From: a virus
Virus record (IMG/VR): IMGVR_UViG_3300044620_000348
Span: 1-35,249 of that record
DNA: 35,249 nt
Strand: one strand, 5' to 3'
The notes under the pieces are model-generated. The model made no database searches, was not told where the DNA came from, and worked only from the letters and a program-made list of their open reading frames with translations. Positions 28,952-35,249 of the stretch are shown in pieces. Numbering within the stretch: position 1 is the first letter of the stretch; each line of letters opens with the position of its first letter. Made by a program: the position numbers and the translations under genes.

Positions 28952-31281
28952 ATCTACTTTCTACCATACTGGACAGACTCAACCAACGCATTGAAGTCGG
29001 CAATATCTTCGACAAGATATACGGCCTCAGCGAGCTTGTAGGCGAAGGCAATGACAAAGCGTGGGCTTATTACATTGGCAATGGTCAAGCCGTTCCTGTG
29101 ACCGACTTTGATGCGAAGCAGGGCACATTGTTCTGGGCCAAGCGTGGAAAGATAACAGTGGCCAAGAATGACTCTTTGAGGTTAGCGGGCTGCAAGTCTA
29201 TCTATGAGACTAAGTTCAGCATGACGGCCTATGCAATGGTGCGCAAATCGCACTTACCTTGCGACTCTGCCGATGCGCAGGATTGGGTAGCATCGAGGGT
29301 GCTGAGGTTAATCAGCGGAACGGATCCGCAATTCAAGACTGCCATTGGTGTTATCGCTTATGAGGTTGTGCCCAATGGATACCAGAATGAGATCCGTTAC
29401 TTGCCGGTTAACTATGAGTGGGCCGCTGTCGCAATTGATGTGGATGTGAATGTCAGCACCTCAAGCGAGGACGGCTGCTACGATACTTGCGCAACTGGTG
29501 ACATTCCACTCCCAGACTTCGAGCCATGCACGCCATGTCTTACCGAGGTTGCGGTTGACGGCATTACAATAGTCGGAAATGGTACACCTGAAGATCCGTT
29601 AATCGCAGTCGGAGGCGGTGGTGGTGGTAGCTTAACCGTGCGCGATGAAGGTACTGTTGTAGCTTCAGGCGTTGTGAATATGAACTTTCGGGGCGGTGCT
29701 GTGAATGCGAATAGCAGCACGGCCGGTTCAGTTAATATCGATGTTCAAGAAGTGCAATTGACGGAAGGCACTGGCATAGATATAACTGGTACTTATCCGA
29801 GCTTCACAATTGCCAATACGCTGCCCGACCAAACGGTAGTGCTTACTGAAGGTGCTGGCATTGATATAACTGGAACGTATCCAAACTTCACAATTGCTGC
29901 AACAGGCGGAACAGGAACGGTAACATCGGTTGCGGCAACAGTACCAACCCCGACAAACCCTGCATTCAGCGTTAACGTACCTAACCCAACCAGTACGCCA
30001 AGCATTGATATAACTGCCAACGGAGTAGTGAGCCAGTACGTGCGTGGCGATGGGTCTTTAGCGAATTTCCCTTTGGGCGGTGGCGGTGGGGCATCGGTTA
30101 ACTATTACCTCAACGGCTCGATAAGTCAGGGCACGATTGGAGGCAATGATTACTTTCAAATGAGCCGCACTCCAGTGCTTGGACCGGGCACTAACTTTAC
30201 ACGCACGAACGCGCAAGGCAATGGATACATCGCGCAATTCATAACCGATGCAGGCGACCCAAATCTTTTGGCAATCCCTTCAGGCAATTGGAACTTCGAG
30301 ACCTACTTCAATGCTTCCAGTGGCGGTGGCAACCCGAGCTTTTACATGGAGCTTTACAAGTACGATGGCGCAACCTTTACGCTCATATCTTCAGGCTCTA
30401 CAAATCCCGAAGCGATTACAGGCGGCACGGTAGTCGATTTGTATGTAAGTGCGCTTGCAGTGCCTTCGACTGTATTGGCTGCAACTGATAGGCTTGCAGT
30501 ACGCGTTTTCGTAACTACTTCGGGGCGAAACATTACGCTGCACACTGAGGACAACAACCTTTGCCAAGTACTCACAACTTTCACCACAGGGCTTAACGCA
30601 TTGAATGGCTTAACGGCGCAAGTGCAAAACTTTGCAACGGGTACAAGCGGCACGGATTTCGGCATAAGCTCGGCAAGCAGCACGCATACATTCAATCTAC
30701 CAACTGCCAGCGCAAGCAACAGAGGTGCATTAAGCTCGAGCGATTGGAGTACATTCAATGGCAAGTTCAACACACCAAGCGGCTCAACCTCGCAGTATGT
30801 GAGGGGCGATGGAACGCTTGCAACGATGCCGATAAGCACATTTAAAAGCACAACGGATACGGCAACGATTACAGGCTTGACAAACCAGCTTGTTCAATCG
30901 CAGCTTATTGCTGCCAATACGTATGCGGTTGGAGATATTATCCGCATTTTGTTTCGAACGCAAAAGAGTACAACAACGGCGAACTCCACGCTTAGGTTTT
31001 ATATTAACACAGCCAACAACTTAACAGGCGCAAACCTTATTGGTACATTTAATTCAGTCGGCTTATACGGGCAAATGGAAAGAAGGCTGTTTATCAAATC
31101 GGCAACGGTTACTCAGTCCATGCTTTCTACATTCAGTTTTCAAACTGATATCGGAACGACCAACGGAATCACAAACACCAATATTGACTGGACACAAGCG
31201 CAATATATTATCTTAGCGGTGCAACAAGGAACAGGAACGGACACCTCTTTAGTGTCAGGATACTTAATTGAAAAGCTATGA
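28948..31281 (+). CDS. Tail fibre / receptor-binding protein
   Basis: The 777-aa protein has an N-terminal ~185-residue domain with no repeats (LSTILDRLNQRIEVGNIFD), probably the virion anchor. A glycine-rich linker leads into beta-structured fibre with repeats: EGTGIDITGTYPSFTI and EGAGIDITGTYPNFTI, then SQYVRGDGSLANFP and SQYVRGDGTLATMP. The C-terminal part is Thr/Ser-rich and ends in a compact domain. Such proteins bind host receptors. RGD occurs inside a fibre repeat, as in other phage fibres, and need not imply integrin binding. Confidence 0.75.
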   Translation: MNLLSTILDRLNQRIEVGNIFDKIYGLSELVGEGNDKAWAYYIGNGQAVPVTDFDAKQGTLFWAKRGKITVAKNDSLRLAGCKSIYETKFSMTAYAMVRKSHLPCDSADAQDWVASRVLRLISGTDPQFKTAIGVIAYEVVPNGYQNEIRYLPVNYEWAAVAIDVDVNVSTSSEDGCYDTCATGDIPLPDFEPCTPCLTEVAVDGITIVGNGTPEDPLIAVGGGGGGSLTVRDEGTVVASGVVNMNFRGGAVNANSSTAGSVNIDVQEVQLTEGTGIDITGTYPSFTIANTLPDQTVVLTEGAGIDITGTYPNFTIAATGGTGTVTSVAATVPTPTNPAFSVNVPNPTSTPSIDITANGVVSQYVRGDGSLANFPLGGGGGASVNYYLNGSISQGTIGGNDYFQMSRTPVLGPGTNFTRTNAQGNGYIAQFITDAGDPNLLAIPSGNWNFETYFNASSGGGNPSFYMELYKYDGATFTLISSGSTNPEAITGGTVVDLYVSALAVPSTVLAATDRLAVRVFVTTSGRNITLHTEDNNLCQVLTTFTTGLNALNGLTAQVQNFATGTSGTDFGISSASSTHTFNLPTASASNRGALSSSDWSTFNGKFNTPSGSTSQYVRGDGTLATMPISTFKSTTDTATITGLTNQLVQSQLIAANTYAVGDIIRILFRTQKSTTTANSTLRFYINTANNLTGANLIGTFNSVGLYGQMERRLFIKSATVTQSMLSTFSFQTDIGTTNGITNTNIDWTQAQYIILAVQQGTGTDTSLVSGYLIEKL
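29761..29897 (+). repeat. Tandem fibre repeat (two 53-nt units)
   Basis: Bases 29761-29813 and 29845-29897 encode the same 17-residue beta repeat with synonymous and a few replacement differences, inside the fibre gene. A second repeat, SQYVRGDG, lies near 30031-30060 and 30790-30829. Confidence 0.75.
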
Positions 31282-31496
31282 CAAACGTAAACATCACATC
31301 CACAAATATCGAGTTCACCTCAACGGGCTTGCCGTGGCTTAATCTAATCGAGCCAAAATGGGAGGCTGTGGATGAAACATCCTTTCACGTAATAACTGAG
31401 CAAGGTGTGTACTGCATCACAGTAATAGAACACAAACTAAATGCGCAAAAGTTTAAGAGTTCACAAGAGGCATTAAAGTATCTGAATAATTTGTAA
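31278..31496 (+). CDS. Small hypothetical protein, 72 aa, next to fibre genes
   Basis: It is coupled to the fibre gene by ATGA. The protein is soluble (WLNLIEPKWEAVDETSFHVI, then YLNNL at the end). Small proteins directly after a fibre gene are often assembly chaperones; here this is only a possibility. Confidence 0.55.
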   Translation: MTNVNITSTNIEFTSTGLPWLNLIEPKWEAVDETSFHVITEQGVYCITVIEHKLNAQKFKSSQEALKYLNNL

Positions 31497-31521
31497 ATTT
31501 ACCAAACTAAAAATAACCCTT

Positions 31522-32025
31522 ATGGCAGGCGTTAAAGTAACCGATTTACCAGCATTAGGAACGGCAGCACCAGACGATATATTATACATCGTAGATACAA
31601 CCGCTGACCAATCAAGAAAGATTGAGGTGCAAAACCTATTTGGCGGTTTGCCTGATATCGAGAGCGGTGTTTGGAATCCAACGCCAACAAATACGGGCGG
31701 AACTAATCCAATTGTTACTATTCAGCGTGGCAACTATTCGCGTGTTGGTGGTGTGGTAACTTGCTCGCTATTTTTTGATGTTGAAATGGATGCTGCCGAA
31801 TCTGTTGCAACCTTCACGTTGGATTTGCCTATTCCATCCAATTTCGCCAACGGTAAAGATGCCTTCGGGATTATTTCTTTTAATGATATAGGAACTGGTA
31901 CTTTTCAAGGTTGGATTATTAGTGCGGATGTTGCAGGAAATCAAATACAAATGGACATAACTTCAGCATCAAATGGTGATGTTTTCCAAAGTTTGCAAGC
32001 CGTTCTCCAATACGTTATTTTCTAA
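31522..32025 (+). CDS. Minor tail fibre-like protein
   Basis: The 167-aa protein starts MAGVKVTDLPALGTAAPDDI then LYIVDTTADQSRKIEVQNLF. This start is widespread in Bacteroidetes phage fibre/appendage proteins and is thought to attach to the tail. The rest (WNPTPTNTGGTNPIVTIQRG, SRVGGVVTCSLFFDV) resembles short trimeric fibre heads. It ends immediately before the lysozyme start. Confidence 0.65.
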   Translation: MAGVKVTDLPALGTAAPDDILYIVDTTADQSRKIEVQNLFGGLPDIESGVWNPTPTNTGGTNPIVTIQRGNYSRVGGVVTCSLFFDVEMDAAESVATFTLDLPIPSNFANGKDAFGIISFNDIGTGTFQGWIISADVAGNQIQMDITSASNGDVFQSLQAVLQYVIF

Positions 32026-32484
32026 ATGCGCAGCACCTCGCTTCTCGGTCTGAACTTGATTAAGAAGTACGAGGGCTTGCGGCTTAGTTCATACCTTTGC
32101 CCTGCTTCCGTAGTTACCATAGGCTACGGCAGCACTCGCTACCCGAACGGCAAGAAGATTCTTTTAGGCGAAAAGCTCGCAAGCGAAAAGGAAGCAACGC
32201 AATTGCTACTCGCTACACTTTCGCCCTATGAGGATGCAGTAAATAAGCACCTACCGAATCTCAATCAATGCCAGTTCGATGCGTTGGTAGCATTCAGCTA
32301 CAACGTTGGCACGGGTGCATTGGTAAAATCCACATTGCTCAAGAAAGCCAAAGTAAACGCAGCCGACCCTTCGATATTGGATGAGTTCCTGAAGTGGAAT
32401 AAGGCAGGGGGAAAAGTGCTTGCAGGGCTGACCAACCGCAGGCGCGAAGAGGCGAATCTGTATTTCTCACTTTGTAATTTCTAA
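32026..32484 (+). CDS. Endolysin, GH24 (T4-type) lysozyme
   Basis: The 152-aa enzyme shows the GH24 catalytic pattern E-x8-(D/C)-x5-T: Glu16 in KKYEGLRL, Cys25 in SYLCP, Thr31 in VVTIGYGS, at the spacing of T4 lysozyme Glu11/Asp20/Thr26. FDALVAFSYNVGTGAL and TNRRREEANLY are further family blocks. It cleaves peptidoglycan glycan strands. There is no clear signal peptide, so release probably depends on the holin candidate downstream. The Cys variant is found in P1 Lyz-like enzymes. Confidence 0.9.
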   Translation: MRSTSLLGLNLIKKYEGLRLSSYLCPASVVTIGYGSTRYPNGKKILLGEKLASEKEATQLLLATLSPYEDAVNKHLPNLNQCQFDALVAFSYNVGTGALVKSTLLKKAKVNAADPSILDEFLKWNKAGGKVLAGLTNRRREEANLYFSLCNF

Positions 32485-32530
32485 GCCACTATTGCCCCAA
32501 CGTTCGGTATGCTTTCGCGTAATTTAAACC

Positions 32531-32737
32531 ATGCGAAAACGTGCTACCAAACCGAGGCGAATAATCGACATAATTGTCAAGCATTGGCGTAGCACAATCG
32601 GAAGTCTTATGATATTAGTTTCAATCTTTCTACTAATCTTTAAAGTTATATCCACCGAAACACTCGCGGCAATTGTAGCAACCCTAATCGCCGCAGGATA
32701 CATACCAAAAGCCAAAGACGATGCAGCAGATTCGTAG
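32531..32737 (+). CDS. Holin candidate
   Basis: The 68-aa protein has a basic N-terminus (MRKRATKPRR), one strong membrane segment (GSLMILVSIFLLIF), a second weaker hydrophobic stretch (ETLAAIVATLIAAGYI) and a charged C-terminus. Size, topology and location after lysozyme suit a small holin. No family signature is seen. Its end overlaps the next gene by 17 nt. Confidence 0.65.
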   Translation: MRKRATKPRRIIDIIVKHWRSTIGSLMILVSIFLLIFKVISTETLAAIVATLIAAGYIPKAKDDAADS

Positions 32738-33119
32738 AGATACAATAAAGACCGTGCGCCATAGTAAGGTGAATGTCGATACTATGAGCTGGGAGGCGGC
32801 TAATGCAGACACAAGCTTTGCGCAAGCTAACCGCGAAAGCTTTGAGGCTGTAATGGCACAGCCGCGCAAGGAGAAAGTGCTCACCGCATTCGACACAATT
32901 CAGCCATGCGATGTATCTTTGTTGGCAGCCCCTACGTACTACACCGTCAAACCTCAGCCTGTAAGAAACACCAAAGATTTGGAGATGCCTATGAATTACG
33001 ATATACTGTTAAACGGCATTGTGTTCAGCTTCACTCTGTGGATGTCGGCAAAGTACCTTATGACATGCGGTGCTGCATGGTCAAATCTTTTGCAGGACTT
33101 ACGTAAAGAATTAGCCTAA
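32721..33119 (+). CDS. Hypothetical lysis-region protein with C-terminal membrane segment
   Basis: The 132-aa protein is soluble for most of its length and has one hydrophobic stretch near the end (YDILLNGIVFSFTLWMSAKY). Its position between holin and spanin candidates suggests a lysis accessory or antiholin role, which is an inference. It overlaps the holin candidate by 17 nt. Confidence 0.55.
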   Translation: MQQIRRDTIKTVRHSKVNVDTMSWEAANADTSFAQANRESFEAVMAQPRKEKVLTAFDTIQPCDVSLLAAPTYYTVKPQPVRNTKDLEMPMNYDILLNGIVFSFTLWMSAKYLMTCGAAWSNLLQDLRKELA

Positions 33120-33136
33120 AAGTTCAATCCTTGCCT

Positions 33137-33144
33137 TATCTTTG
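33137..33144 (+). promoter_or_regulatory. -7 box of a leaderless promoter
   Basis: TATCTTTG ends 4 nt before ATG 33149. The -33 element is poor (TTAG near 33111). The box lies inside the frame if the alternative TTG 33131 start were used, which argues for ATG 33149. Confidence 0.55.
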
Positions 33145-33148
33145 CGAT

Positions 33149-33715
33149 ATGGCAAGCCTGCACATCCTTGAGTCGAGCATCGACCTCTTCTATGTGATCA
33201 CCGATAAGGATGGCAATATCGTCACCTCCAATGATTTGTTCAAAGAATACAGCAGCCATATTAAGCCTGGCAACATATTGGACATTGCGGCCAACGATTC
33301 CGATCGGGATGAGTTGCTAAGTGCAATCAGGAAGTCGCAGAAGAAAGCACCGGACCCGATTCGAGCTTATGCCAAGACAAAGCAGAAGATGGCCTCTGAG
33401 CGTTACAATATGTGGAATATTTATTCCATTGTTGACATGCTGCACTTCATCGGGATTCAACTTGTCGATGTTACTTCCATAAGCAACCATGAGCATGAAC
33501 GCCAGAAGATCCTTCTGGAAGAGTTCCGCTTCATGCTATCTCATGAACTTCGCCAGCCATTGACTTCAATCGGAGGTTTGGTCAAGATGATGATTGAGCA
33601 CGAAAGCGCAACGGATCAGGAGCGCAATGATGTGATGAAGATGCTTGCAAATAGCGTTGATAAGCTTGATGATGTGATCCGGTTATTAGTTAAGAAAGCA
33701 ACCAGGCAAATATGA
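33149..33715 (+). CDS. PAS-HisKA protein without a kinase ATPase domain
   Basis: The 188-aa protein has a PAS-like domain (about 1-110; LFYVITDKDGNIVTSND) and a HisKA dimerisation helix with a near-consensus H box, EEFRFMLSHELRQPLTS, with phospho-acceptor His132. The sequence ends soon after the second helix, so the HATPase domain is absent by design and not by a frameshift. Without it the protein cannot phosphorylate itself but could be phosphorylated by a host kinase or form mixed dimers. Its own -7 box abuts the start. Altering a host two-component system is the obvious hypothesis. Confidence 0.75.
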   Translation: MASLHILESSIDLFYVITDKDGNIVTSNDLFKEYSSHIKPGNILDIAANDSDRDELLSAIRKSQKKAPDPIRAYAKTKQKMASERYNMWNIYSIVDMLHFIGIQLVDVTSISNHEHERQKILLEEFRFMLSHELRQPLTSIGGLVKMMIEHESATDQERNDVMKMLANSVDKLDDVIRLLVKKATRQI

Positions 33716-33906
33716 CCAACCTACCGGCTACCGATTGCGAATGTGATGAGAGACTTGTAAAGGTGCTGGCTGTTTATATTGCAGAAAAAGCTATGCCGCT
33801 GAAGGTGGCGGCTGATATCTTGCTCAATGAATTGCGCAACAAGGATGAGTATATCAAACGACTTAACGAACTAATACAATGCACCAGAGCAATATCAGTA
33901 CACTGA
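33712..33906 (+). CDS. Small hypothetical protein, 64 aa
   Basis: It is coupled to the PAS-HisKA gene by a 4-nt ATGA overlap. The protein is helical with a DCECDE segment near the start and AADILLNELRNKDEYIKRLN. No family is recognised. Coupling suggests it works with the PAS-HisKA protein or the lysis genes. Its end overlaps the spanin candidate by 28 nt. Confidence 0.5.
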   Translation: MTNLPATDCECDERLVKVLAVYIAEKAMPLKVAADILLNELRNKDEYIKRLNELIQCTRAISVH

Positions 33907-34523
33907 GCCTTTTGGCAATCTGCTTATTCATTTTGCTGCTATTGCTTCGCACATGCGGTGCGTTAGCCGAGGCCGAAAGCAATGCCATGTATCTTGATTC
34001 GCTGAATTCTGAGTATACTGTGCGCATCGCAAGAGACAGTTCCAGAATCCACAGCCAAGCCGTGCAGCTCGCGGCGGCAGGCACCAAGCTGCGAGCCTTG
34101 CAGCTGCGAGAGCCTGAAGTGGTGGTGAGGTATCAGACGCGGACCAAGATTAAAACCGAGCTGCAACTTGCGGAACCGGTCTACATCGACAGCTTTCCGC
34201 ACTTGCGCCTGCCAAGGTCATTCAGCCGAGAGGGGAAGTTCCTTCAGATAGGTGGCTCAATAAACCGCTTAGGAAGGCTTCAAATCGATTCTATTATCAT
34301 TCCGGTAAGTTATACCGTTGCAATTGGAGATACGCTTCGTAAGGGCTTGTTTTCGCGTAAAAGAGACAAGGTGGTTCGCCTTGGGATAGACAATCCATAT
34401 GTAAGCGTTACAGGAATGCACAACGTGATTGTGGCAGACAAGCCGAAAAAGTGGTATCAGACTCAAGTTGCAGGGGCGGTATTCGGTGGGCTTGTCGGCT
34501 TTGCGATTTGTCGCGCAAAATAA
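33879..34523 (+). CDS. Spanin-like membrane protein
   Basis: The 214-aa protein has an N-terminal membrane anchor (LLAICLFILLLLLRTC), a periplasmic part with a helical segment (SSRIHSQAVQLAAAGTKLRA) and beta-rich stretches, and a C-terminal hydrophobic Gly-rich tail (VAGAVFGGLVGFAICRAK). Anchors at both ends with a periplasmic middle recall spanins, which fuse inner and outer membranes at lysis. A diverged version of its C-terminus occurs at 2-97. The family is not recognised. Confidence 0.55.
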   Translation: MHQSNISTLSLLAICLFILLLLLRTCGALAEAESNAMYLDSLNSEYTVRIARDSSRIHSQAVQLAAAGTKLRALQLREPEVVVRYQTRTKIKTELQLAEPVYIDSFPHLRLPRSFSREGKFLQIGGSINRLGRLQIDSIIIPVSYTVAIGDTLRKGLFSRKRDKVVRLGIDNPYVSVTGMHNVIVADKPKKWYQTQVAGAVFGGLVGFAICRAK

Positions 34524-34589
34524 TTGCGTTGATAATTAAGCACTTGCGATTTTTTACGCTGGTGGTTTGCTGTTTTCTTTGTTTAGGTA

Positions 34590-34619
34590 TTGTGAAATCA
34601 AAATAAGGTTGTACATTTG
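34590..34619 (+). promoter_or_regulatory. Cassette promoter, right copy
   Basis: TTG at 34590-34592 and TACATTTG at 34612-34619, 19 nt apart, are identical to the left copy at 164-193. Confidence 0.75.
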
Positions 34620-34640
34620 TCAAACAAAACAATCACAGCC

Positions 34641-34808
34641 ATGACAACACAACTTGCAATCGTAAACAGAGGTCAAAAATTCGGAATGCTTTTCGGAGTA
34701 ATAACCAAAAACGAAGAAATTCACGCAATCATCTTTAAGGCTATTAAAGAAAATAGAGCAAAAAAAATTGTGGATACTGACACAACCTTGGCCTACAAAA
34801 TAATCTAA
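34641..34808 (+). CDS. Small unknown protein in the variable cassette, allele B
   Basis: ATG 34641 opens 55 residues (MTTQLAIVNRGQKFGMLFGV ... ending AYKII). Apart from Met-Thr-Thr it shares nothing with the 67-aa protein at 215-418, although promoter, leader, stop context and terminator are the same. The sequence is basic and may form a small alpha/beta fold. No family is recognised. A TTG at 34617 is in frame but lies in the promoter box. Confidence 0.6.
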   Translation: MTTQLAIVNRGQKFGMLFGVITKNEEIHAIIFKAIKENRAKKIVDTDTTLAYKII

Positions 34809-34815
34809 CCCTCAC

Positions 34816-34834
34816 GGGGGCCCTAACCGCCCCC
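34816..34834 (+). terminator. Cassette terminator, right copy
   Basis: GGGGGC (34816-34821) and GCCCCC (34829-34834) with a 7-nt loop, followed by ACTTTTT, a better uridine run than in the left copy. Confidence 0.65.
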
Positions 34835-34867
34835 ACTTTTTCCTTAAACTTTTAAACCTTTATACAC

Positions 34868-35179
34868 ATGCACACACCAGAACTCTCAACAGCAACGACC
34901 TTCAAAAATTGGAAGGGCACAGAATTTTTTCACTACAATCACTTAACCGGCACAATGGTCATGGTAGTGAATGACGGCTGCATCAAGGGCCTTTACACCC
35001 GATGCGACTCTCAAGCCGCTAACCTCGCACGCCAATACCATCGCAGCATGGAGCACGGCGTTGCACCAGAGAAACGCCTTTGGGATCCTTGCAACATGGA
35101 GGAATTCCACAATCAGTTTGCACTCGTTACCGAGTATCTTCACGAACAATCAACTCAAGCACTTTTAACCTCAATTTAA
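34868..35179 (+). CDS. Conserved hypothetical protein, 103 aa (second copy)
   Basis: It is nearly identical to the protein at 476-787, with CNMEEF in place of CKMDEF and mostly synonymous changes elsewhere. It follows the allele-B cassette in the same spacing. It is best read as the same gene met again on going round the genome, from a slightly different variant. Confidence 0.7.
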   Translation: MHTPELSTATTFKNWKGTEFFHYNHLTGTMVMVVNDGCIKGLYTRCDSQAANLARQYHRSMEHGVAPEKRLWDPCNMEEFHNQFALVTEYLHEQSTQALLTSI

Positions 35180-35189
35180 TCTTTAAACC

Positions 35190-35249
35190 ATGAAAGCACC
35201 AGTAAACTCTGGCAATGGCTCAAGCCGCCAAATCGCTCCCGAAGGAGCA
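35190..35249 (+). CDS. SSB-like protein, first 20 codons (second copy, cut by window end)
   Basis: ATG 35190 begins the same residues as the SSB-like gene at 798 (MKAPVNSGNGSSRQ) and runs off the window. It shows that the right end continues into the left-end gene order. Confidence 0.75.
   Translation, partial: MKAPVNSGNGSSRQIAPEGA

Larger units (their letters stand above)
34430..35249 (+). repeat. Terminal redundancy, right copy
   Basis: This is the right-hand counterpart of 1-880. Identity is high from the spanin stop to the cassette promoter and again from the cassette terminator to the window end. The cassette gene differs completely, and the spanin C-terminus differs partly (about 34430-34523 versus 2-97). 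Confidence 0.8.

Noticed and set aside
28948-31281. RGD in the fibre as an integrin-binding site
   Set aside because: It lies in a repeated VRGDG fibre motif common in phage fibres; a eukaryotic receptor is not implied.
33131-33148. TTG start for the PAS-HisKA gene
   Set aside because: It would encode the promoter box; ATG 33149 follows the box by 4 nt.
34617-34640. TTG start for the right-end cassette gene
   Set aside because: Same reason: it falls in the -7 box; ATG 34641 is used.

Overview
The window is a near-complete tailed-phage genome, read almost entirely on the + strand, from a siphovirus that probably infects a member of the Bacteroidetes. The host assignment rests on promoters of the form TTTG-N17-20-TAnnTTTG, a general lack of Shine-Dalgarno sequences, starts placed 4-5 nt after the -7 box (probably leaderless mRNAs), a BT4734/VirE-type primase-helicase, and many small proteins of the kind common in Bacteroidetes phages. 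I see no integrase, repressor, tRNA or CRISPR array, so a lytic lifestyle is likely.

The two ends overlap. Bases 1 to 35249 run once round a genome of about 34.4 kb and then repeat its start: 98-880 corresponds to about 34527-35249. The two copies are not identical. One small gene with its own promoter and terminator (215-418 versus 34641-34808) is wholly replaced between conserved flanks, and the spanin-like gene end at 2-97 diverges from 34430-34523. The contig therefore probably joins two co-existing variants of a circular or circularly permuted genome.

Layout: 0.2-8.1 kb holds replication and recombination genes (SSB-like protein, coiled-coil protein, RecE-like exonuclease, HTH/HNH-like protein, SF2 helicase, primase-helicase), ending in a 282-bp intergenic region with iteron-like repeats and a CA tract that could be the origin. 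8.1-10.0 kb carries a VRR-NUC nuclease, a small DNA-binding protein, a HAD-like phosphatase and small unknowns. 10.0-11.7 kb is the packaging module. 11.7-19.5 kb is the tail module: chaperones joined by a -1 frameshift, tape measure and tail-tip proteins. 19.6-20.1 kb is the probable tail tube, followed by two glycosyltransferases. 21.8-28.9 kb is the head module: portal, Mu F-like protein, scaffold, major capsid, and connector or completion proteins. 28.9-32.0 kb encodes fibre proteins. 32.0-34.5 kb is lysis (GH24 lysozyme, holin candidate, spanin candidate) plus a PAS-HisKA protein with no kinase ATPase domain.

Four signals deserve most attention. (1) The large terminase gene is broken inside its Walker A loop by 39 nt that begin with TAA and are bounded by matching CGA codons. 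The first CGA sits in the loop of a perfect 8-bp hairpin, as in a translational-bypassing element. (2) The leaders of the tail-tube and capsid genes share an H-type pseudoknot whose stems differ by compensatory changes, inside a closing stem just before each start codon. (3) The capsid stop lies beside A AAC CCG, and the -1 frame stays open for 27 codons, ending at the terminator with a motif found in another virion protein. (4) A promoter-terminator pair with no gene between them precedes the capsid gene and may define a small RNA.
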